From NCBI RefSeq assembly GCF_050314255.1, contig NZ_JBNPMZ010000005.1, positions 62,001 through 126,000 of the forward strand: a stretch of DNA of 64,000 bases, in the 5' to 3' direction. The stretch is from Claveliimonas sp034178805. GTDB taxonomy: Bacteria > Bacillota > Clostridia > Lachnospirales > Lachnospiraceae. The notes under the pieces are model-generated. The model did no database searches. It saw nothing but the letters and a program-made list of their open reading frames with translations, and was not told the origin of the DNA. Below are positions 59,373 to 64,000 of the stretch, one piece after another. The translations under genes were made by a program, and so were the position numbers. Each line of letters opens with the position of its first letter. Within the stretch, counting starts at the first letter, position 1.

Positions 59373-60374
59373 ATGATTATTAAATTAAAAAATTCAACTA
59401 CTGAATCACAAAAACAGCAACTGGTAAATTGGGCGGAGAATCAGGGCGTATCCGTATGCACAGTTATCGGTAACGTAGATACCCTGCTTGGATTTATCGG
59501 AGATACTTCACATATCGATATCGAACAGCTGGAAGCCATGGAAATTGTAGATGCCGTTAAACGAATCCAGGCACCATATAAAAAGGCGAACCGCTCCTTC
59601 CATCCGGAAGACACTGTTATAACGGTTGGAGACGTACAGATCGGCAGCGGCAAACCTGTGATCATTGCCGGTCCATGTTCGGTTGAATCCGAAGAGCAGA
59701 TCTGCAATATTGCAAAAGAGGTAAAAAAAGCTGGTGCACAGATTCTTCGCGGAGGCGCCTTCAAGCCGCGTACTTCCCCTTACGCATTCCAGGGGCTCAG
59801 AAAAGACGGGATTACTCTTCTTCTGGAAGCCAAGAAAGAAACCGGTCTTCCAATCGTCACAGAGATCATGGATATCTCACAGCTATCACTCTTTGACGAC
59901 ATAGATATGATTCAGGTCGGAGCAAGAAATATGCAGAATTTTGAACTTCTTAAGGAGCTTGGAAAGATTAACAAACCGATTCTTCTCAAACGTGGACTTT
60001 CCAGTACACTGGAAGAACTTCTGATGAGTGCAGAATACATTATGAGCGGCGGCAATGAACAGGTGATTCTCTGCGAGCGTGGTATCCGTACCTTTGAGCG
60101 CGCCACACGAAATACCCTAGATCTGTCTGCTGTTCCGGTTCTGAAATCACTGTCACATCTTCCGGTTATCGTAGACCCAAGCCATGCAACAGGAAAGGCC
60201 AATCTGGTAGCACCGATGTCACGGGCAGCTATTGCTGCAGGAGCCGATGGTCTGATTATCGAAGTGCACAATAACCCTGAAATGGCATTGTGTGACGGCC
60301 AGCAGTCTCTGACCCCGGCAGCATTTGCAGAATTAAAACAATCCTTAGATAAGGTGGCGGCAGCATTATGTTAG
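59373..60374 (+). CDS. aroF: 3-deoxy-7-phosphoheptulonate synthase (type I-beta)
   Basis: First step of the shikimate pathway, from PEP and erythrose 4-phosphate. An N-terminal ferredoxin-like regulatory domain (1-70) precedes the TIM barrel with IAGPCSVESEEQ, RGGAFKPRTSPYAFQG, VGARNMQN, LKRGLSST and VDPSHATGK. 333 residues. Feedback regulation by tyrosine or chorismate products through the N-terminal domain is expected from the family. Followed by aroB with a 7-base overlap. Confidence 0.96.
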   Translation: MIIKLKNSTTESQKQQLVNWAENQGVSVCTVIGNVDTLLGFIGDTSHIDIEQLEAMEIVDAVKRIQAPYKKANRSFHPEDTVITVGDVQIGSGKPVIIAGPCSVESEEQICNIAKEVKKAGAQILRGGAFKPRTSPYAFQGLRKDGITLLLEAKKETGLPIVTEIMDISQLSLFDDIDMIQVGARNMQNFELLKELGKINKPILLKRGLSSTLEELLMSAEYIMSGGNEQVILCERGIRTFERATRNTLDLSAVPVLKSLSHLPVIVDPSHATGKANLVAPMSRAAIAAGADGLIIEVHNNPEMALCDGQQSLTPAAFAELKQSLDKVAAALC

Positions 60375-61420
60375 TACAGAAAATTCAAACCGGAAAACCT
60401 TATTCTGTTTATATCGGCAACGGACTTCTCCCGCAGGTCGGAAGTATTTTTACTGAAGCACTTCCGGACCTTTCCGGGAAGTCTGTAGTTATTATCAGTG
60501 ACTCCAATGTCATGCCCCTCTATTGTGAGACGGTAAAGAATTCCTTTCAGGATACCGGATGCCGCGTATATACTTATGAGATTCCTGCCGGAGAAACTTC
60601 AAAGAACTGGACTCTCCTGGGGGAAGTTCTGGAATATCTCGCTGGACTTGAAATTACAAGAAGCGATTACCTGATCGCCCTTGGAGGCGGTGTTGTCGGC
60701 GATCTTACCGGTTTTGCCGCATCTATTTATCTGCGTGGGATTTCTTTTCTGCAGATACCGACTACACTGCTGGCTGCAGTTGACTCCTCCGTCGGAGGCA
60801 AAACTGCTGTAGATCTGAAAGCCGGAAAAAACCTTGCCGGAACCTTCTGGCAGCCGCGTGCCGTATTATGTGACACCGATGTGTTCGGAACACTTTCTGA
60901 GAAAATATTTCTGGATGGGGTCGCTGAAAGCATTAAATACGGCATTTTAAGAGATAAGAAGCTGTATGAGAATATTCTCCATGGAGGACTCAAAAATAAT
61001 TGCAACAACATTGTTGCTTCCTGCATCGCCATGAAAGGGGAAATCGTATCTGAGGACGAATTCGACCGGGGAACCAGAGAGCTTCTGAATCTCGGACACA
61101 CCTTCGGTCATGCGATTGAGGCTTGCAGCAGCTATGAAATCAGCCATGGACATGCCGTTGCGATCGGTATGAGCATCGCGGGCAAAGTTTCCTGCCAGTT
61201 AGGGCTTTGCTCGGAAGCCTGCAGCGAAGAAATCACTGCTGCCCTGCAAACTCTTGGCTTCGACCTGACATGCCCTTATCCAATGGACACCCTTTACCAG
61301 ATAATGCTACGTGATAAGAAGAGACGCGGCAATACCATTGACCTGATACTTCCTTTCGAAATTGGAGACTGCAGAATCTATCCTGTAGCAATAGAAAAAC
61401 TTGAGGAGATTACGCACTAA
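60368..61420 (+). CDS. aroB: 3-dehydroquinate synthase
   Basis: Second shikimate-pathway step; NAD- and metal-dependent. Motifs: GGGVVGDLTGFAASIYLRG (split GGGVVGDLTGF), PTTLLAAVDSSVGGKTAVD, and metal ligands in LNLGHTFGHAIE and SHGHAVAIGM. 350 residues. Overlaps aroF (ATGTTAG). The stop codon lies in the loop of the operon terminator. Confidence 0.97.
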   Translation: MLVQKIQTGKPYSVYIGNGLLPQVGSIFTEALPDLSGKSVVIISDSNVMPLYCETVKNSFQDTGCRVYTYEIPAGETSKNWTLLGEVLEYLAGLEITRSDYLIALGGGVVGDLTGFAASIYLRGISFLQIPTTLLAAVDSSVGGKTAVDLKAGKNLAGTFWQPRAVLCDTDVFGTLSEKIFLDGVAESIKYGILRDKKLYENILHGGLKNNCNNIVASCIAMKGEIVSEDEFDRGTRELLNLGHTFGHAIEACSSYEISHGHAVAIGMSIAGKVSCQLGLCSEACSEEITAALQTLGFDLTCPYPMDTLYQIMLRDKKRRGNTIDLILPFEIGDCRIYPVAIEKLEEITH

Positions 61421-61444
61421 GCGCAATCTCCTCAAGTTTTTTTA
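61396..61444. terminator. Terminator of the aro operon
   Basis: ACTTGAGGAGATT..CGC pairs with GCG..AATCTCCTCAAGT around a short loop that contains the aroB stop codon, followed by seven Ts. Works for the convergent DUF1847 gene too. Confidence 0.93.
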
Positions 61445-62098
61445 TTCAGATTTCTCTTCTTTTTCCGGGAAAAGCTTACTCTTATAATAGTATTCTGCCG
61501 AATACAAAGCCGCTACCGGATTATGACCCAGCACACGGTCCTTCGTAACTGCAGTTGTAACCAGTGCATTGGAATATTTATAAAACAAACTGTCATGACC
61601 GACACAGAGACCTACCACAACATTCAGATCTGTTCCTGCTTCATTCAGAAGTTTTGCCTGCATGATTGGATTACAGGTATGTGCTCCGAGCTTTTCATGC
61701 TCCTTTGGAAGCCCGATCTCATGCTTCGGAATACATCCCACCTTACAGCCTACACCGTACACTTCAAAACCATGATAACGGAAAATCTTTGCCAGCATCC
61801 TGGATTCTCTGATAAGCCCCACACAGGTGGCAATTCCGATCTTTTTTGCTCCAATCCGCTTTGCATACTCCATAATCTCCTGAACACGGGTCAGATTACA
61901 GTATCCGTCATATTCCACACCTGCTGCCGCCTGCATGCTGCGCTGATTCTCTTCCTCCTGATACAGAGCCTTAACCTCTGCAATATCTTCCTCCGTCACT
62001 GTCTGTGTGGTTGGACAGAATGCCGGGAACTCTCCTTTTCCCTTGTCACAGTGAACCACTCCACAGTCAATACAGGATAATACTTTATCTTCGCTCAT
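61442..62098 (-). CDS. DUF1847 cysteine-rich metalloprotein
   Basis: 218 residues. N-terminal CIDCGVVHCDKG and FCPTT, then IATCVGLIRESR, VGCKVGCIPKHEIG, THTCNP-like AHTCNPIMQA and VGLCVGHDSLF: evenly spaced cysteines suggest one or more metal or Fe-S sites. The family is widespread in anaerobes and has no assigned function. Convergent with aroB, divergent from DUF1836. Confidence 0.9.
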   Translation of the reverse strand: MSEDKVLSCIDCGVVHCDKGKGEFPAFCPTTQTVTEEDIAEVKALYQEEENQRSMQAAAGVEYDGYCNLTRVQEIMEYAKRIGAKKIGIATCVGLIRESRMLAKIFRYHGFEVYGVGCKVGCIPKHEIGLPKEHEKLGAHTCNPIMQAKLLNEAGTDLNVVVGLCVGHDSLFYKYSNALVTTAVTKDRVLGHNPVAALYSAEYYYKSKLFPEKEEKSE

Positions 62099-62287
62099 TT
62101 TAAACCTCCCTGTCCCGGCAATTCAAAACTCGCTCGCCGGATCTTCTTTCATTATTATACAGGAATCCATTGACTCACTCAATATAGATATGACGTTTCT
62201 ATAGAAGGTTTTTCCATAAAAAATTCTTTTATAAATCTTGCCATCTAGTTTTTAATACTATATAATGGATATATTGAGGTGATAATT

Positions 62288-62893
62288 ATGAAAGTAGACG
62301 AAAAAGACATGCTGAACAGCATTTTGGAAAGCATCTCCCGTATTGACTATATAAAAGCAGAAGACATTCCAAATATAGAATTGTACATGGATCAGGTGAC
62401 TACCTTTATGGAATCACAGCTTGAATCCACCAAACGTTATCCGGAAGATAAGATTCTGACCAAGACGATGATTAATAATTATGCGAAGAACCATCTTCTT
62501 CCGCCTCCGGTAAAGAAAAAATATTCCAAGGAACACGTACTGCTCCTGATATTCATTTACTATTTTAAAAATCTTCTGTCTATCAAGGATATTGAGACCC
62601 TTCTGGCGCCTATTGCTGAAAAGGATTTTAATAATGGGGAAGAGTTTTCCCTCACTGATATATATGAAGAGGTGTGTCAGCTTCAAAAATCCAGAATTGA
62701 TTCACTATCCAAAGATGTAGCACGAAAATTTCAGGTTTCCTCCGAATCCTTTGCCGATGCTCCCGAGGACGAGCAGGAGTATTTAAAACTGTTTTCCTTC
62801 ATATGCAGTCTTGCATTTGATGTGTATGTAAAGAAACAACTGATTGAAAAACTGATAGACACCCTGCCCGAACCGGATCATAAGAAGAAATAA
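62288..62893 (+). CDS. DUF1836 protein, likely DNA-binding
   Basis: 201 residues. The conserved block ILTKTMINNYAKNHLLPPP, KKKYSKEHVLLLIFIYYFKN and LSIKDIETLL resembles a MerR-like winged helix, followed by a helical half. Start at ATG 62288, where GAGGTG is 6 bases upstream; the frame opens at GTG 62279, inside that box. Role unknown; clostridial relatives are thought to be regulators. Confidence 0.88.
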   Translation: MKVDEKDMLNSILESISRIDYIKAEDIPNIELYMDQVTTFMESQLESTKRYPEDKILTKTMINNYAKNHLLPPPVKKKYSKEHVLLLIFIYYFKNLLSIKDIETLLAPIAEKDFNNGEEFSLTDIYEEVCQLQKSRIDSLSKDVARKFQVSSESFADAPEDEQEYLKLFSFICSLAFDVYVKKQLIEKLIDTLPEPDHKKK

Positions 62894-62896
62894 AGA

Positions 62897-62925
62897 CTGC
62901 GCTCACGCGCAGCCTTTTATTTTTT
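62897..62925 (+). terminator. Terminator after DUF1836
   Basis: CTGCGC, TCAC, GCGCAG, then CCTTTTATTTTTT. Its T tract overlaps the end of the convergent yerC gene. Confidence 0.88.
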
Positions 62926-63207
62926 GTTGATTCGTTCAAATACCATGTCATATCCATCATTGCCATAATTCAGAGAGCGGTTCACACGACTGATAGTTGC
63001 CGTAGAAGCTCCTGTCTTATCTGCAATCTCCAGATATGTCTTCTTTTCTCTGAGCATCTTTGCCACCTCAAATCTCTGGGACAGTGAAAGTAACTCATTG
63101 ATTGTACAAATATCTTCAAAAAAAGTATAACACTCTTCCTTATCTTTCAGACTTAATATAGCACTAAACAGATAGTCAACCGCCTCTGTTCTGATTTTCT
63201 TACTCAT
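62917..63207 (-). CDS. YerC/YecD family TrpR-related regulator
   Basis: 96 residues with the TrpR-like fold: DICTINELLSLSQRFEVAKML and TYLEIADKTGASTATISRVNR (helix-turn-helix), then SLNYGNDGYDMV. The family is named for B. subtilis YerC and is usually close to pcrA. Target unknown. Pairs convergently with DUF1836. Confidence 0.93.
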   Translation of the reverse strand: MSKKIRTEAVDYLFSAILSLKDKEECYTFFEDICTINELLSLSQRFEVAKMLREKKTYLEIADKTGASTATISRVNRSLNYGNDGYDMVFERINKK

Positions 63208-63298
63208 TTAATTCTCTCCTCCGTAATACAACTTATTACGTTTACATTTTAACACATTAAATTTTTAAAGTCCATAGAATCAGGATAATAAATTATTT

Positions 63299-64000
63299 TT
63301 ATCGGTTTCTTTTCAGTGATGCCTTCAATTTCTGAAGAGAAGTATTTGCGATCAACTGCTCCGGAAAGTCCGCTTCCCTCAGAGCCTTTGATGAGTACAA
63401 CGTATTGGCAATATCCGCATCCACATGAGCGTCACTGCCCAACACAACCATGACTCCGCATTTCTTACAGATTCTCAGCATCTTGACATCATTTTCCCAT
63501 GTATTGACACGAAATCCTCCCGGTTTGAGGGATGAATTATTCAGTTCCAGAATAGTTCCCGTCCGCCTTGCAGTATCCACCAGTTCTTCATAATCCAGCT
63601 CAAACCGTCCATCATCCGGATGACCGATAATATCTACATAGTCACATGCCATAGCCCTGCAGTATGCCTGCATATTTTTCTCAAGCCCTCTGCTTTTCCC
63701 GTAACAGGGAGAATGCATACTCGCAATGGAAATATCCAGATCTTTTACCAGATCTCCCGGAAGGTCCAGTGTGCCATTCTCATCCATTATATTAAGCTCC
63801 GTTCCAAAAAGCAGCTCTATTCCATACATTTGTCGTGGTACGACCCGCAGATTTTGAAAATAAAACAGATGACAGCTCCCCGGCATCTCAGGTGCATGCT
63901 CTGTAATTGCAAGCCCTTCCAGCCCCATTTTAGCGGCACAGGCTGCCATTTCCCGAATGGTATTATAGGCATGTCCACTGGCCAGAGTATGGGTATGAGT
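63299..64000 (-). CDS. PHP-domain phosphatase (YcdX/histidinol-phosphatase-like), N-terminus off the window
   Basis: The frame stays open through the window edge: THTHTLASGHAYNTI precedes the internal ATG at 63949, so the first metal-binding motif HTHT is included and only a few residues are missing. Other PHP ligands: ITEHAPEM, GTELNIM, SMHSP, IIGHPDD and VVLGSDAH. Trinuclear-metal phosphoesterase of the YcdX group; substrate unknown. Confidence 0.9.
   Translation of the reverse strand, partial: THTHTLASGHAYNTIREMAACAAKMGLEGLAITEHAPEMPGSCHLFYFQNLRVVPRQMYGIELLFGTELNIMDENGTLDLPGDLVKDLDISIASMHSPCYGKSRGLEKNMQAYCRAMACDYVDIIGHPDDGRFELDYEELVDTARRTGTILELNNSSLKPGGFRVNTWENDVKMLRICKKCGVMVVLGSDAHVDADIANTLYSSKALREADFPEQLIANTSLQKLKASLKRNR

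Noticed and set aside
55596..62136. Recurring ACTCGCTC motif (near 55605, 58560 on the other strand, and 62122)
   Set aside because: Only 8-12 bases shared, no consistent palindrome and different gene contexts; too short to call a repeat family from this window.

Overview
The window reads as a piece of a low-to-middle GC, spore-forming, anaerobic Clostridia chromosome, most likely family Lachnospiraceae. Reasons: CIRCE-controlled groES-groEL next to codY; an IreB-RuvX-DUF1292-Fur-RNase J cluster; a sporulation sigma-K gene; yybP-ykoY-controlled mntP; DUF1836, DUF1847 and YerC/YecD genes typical of this group; and mostly GGAGG-type ribosome binding sites. No rRNA, convincing tRNA, CRISPR array or transposase gene was found.

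Layout. 0-8.4 kb: a partial small membrane protein, groEL-groES (CIRCE), a small unknown gene, codY, topA, dprA and comM/yifB, all on the minus strand. 8.5-17 kb: signalling and sporulation, with a 1430-residue hybrid histidine kinase carrying five tandem PAS-like repeats, divergent sigK, a GlnK/GlnL-like two-component system and an orphan PTS EIIC. 17-33 kb: an exported propeller-like protein, then a minus-strand run of RNA-maintenance genes (trhP, trmR, RNase J, mtaB, thiI with cysteine desulfurase, rsmE, prmA, trmO), a His-less HPr paralog, mntP with its manganese riboswitch, a GH25 lipoprotein and endonuclease IV. 33-38 kb: purine-nucleoside genes (adenosine deaminase, HD phosphohydrolase and, unusually, a lipoprotein-type purine-nucleoside phosphorylase) around a LytS-type two-component system. 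38-51 kb: accessory metabolism and transport (MATE, LacI regulator with an ion transporter, YyaL, MetF, TetR/ADH operon, X-Pro peptidase).

51-54.1 kb is a scar of a decayed mobile element between a frameshifted acetyltransferase gene (maa) and rlmD. It holds fragments of RhuM, a phage P27-type terminase small subunit, SymE and an internally deleted KilA-N protein. Inside it is an apparently intact two-gene unit: a strong promoter, a roughly 255-nt structured RNA built of two diverged tandem units, an intrinsic terminator, then a 212-residue protein that resembles the PBECR4 nuclease-like domain. This is the layout of a type III toxin-antitoxin locus and is the best candidate here for an undescribed system.

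54.1-64 kb returns to core genes: rlmD, a small acidic-tail membrane protein, pcrA, an SDR-aroF-aroB operon, DUF1847, DUF1836, yerC and a partial PHP phosphatase.

A second window-wide feature is a dispersed short palindrome, consensus ATAGGGACGGTTCTCTGTCC, seen seven times. Six copies lie at gene 3-prime ends in the same orientation relative to the gene; three supply the stop codon and three are translated in frame as the C-terminus.
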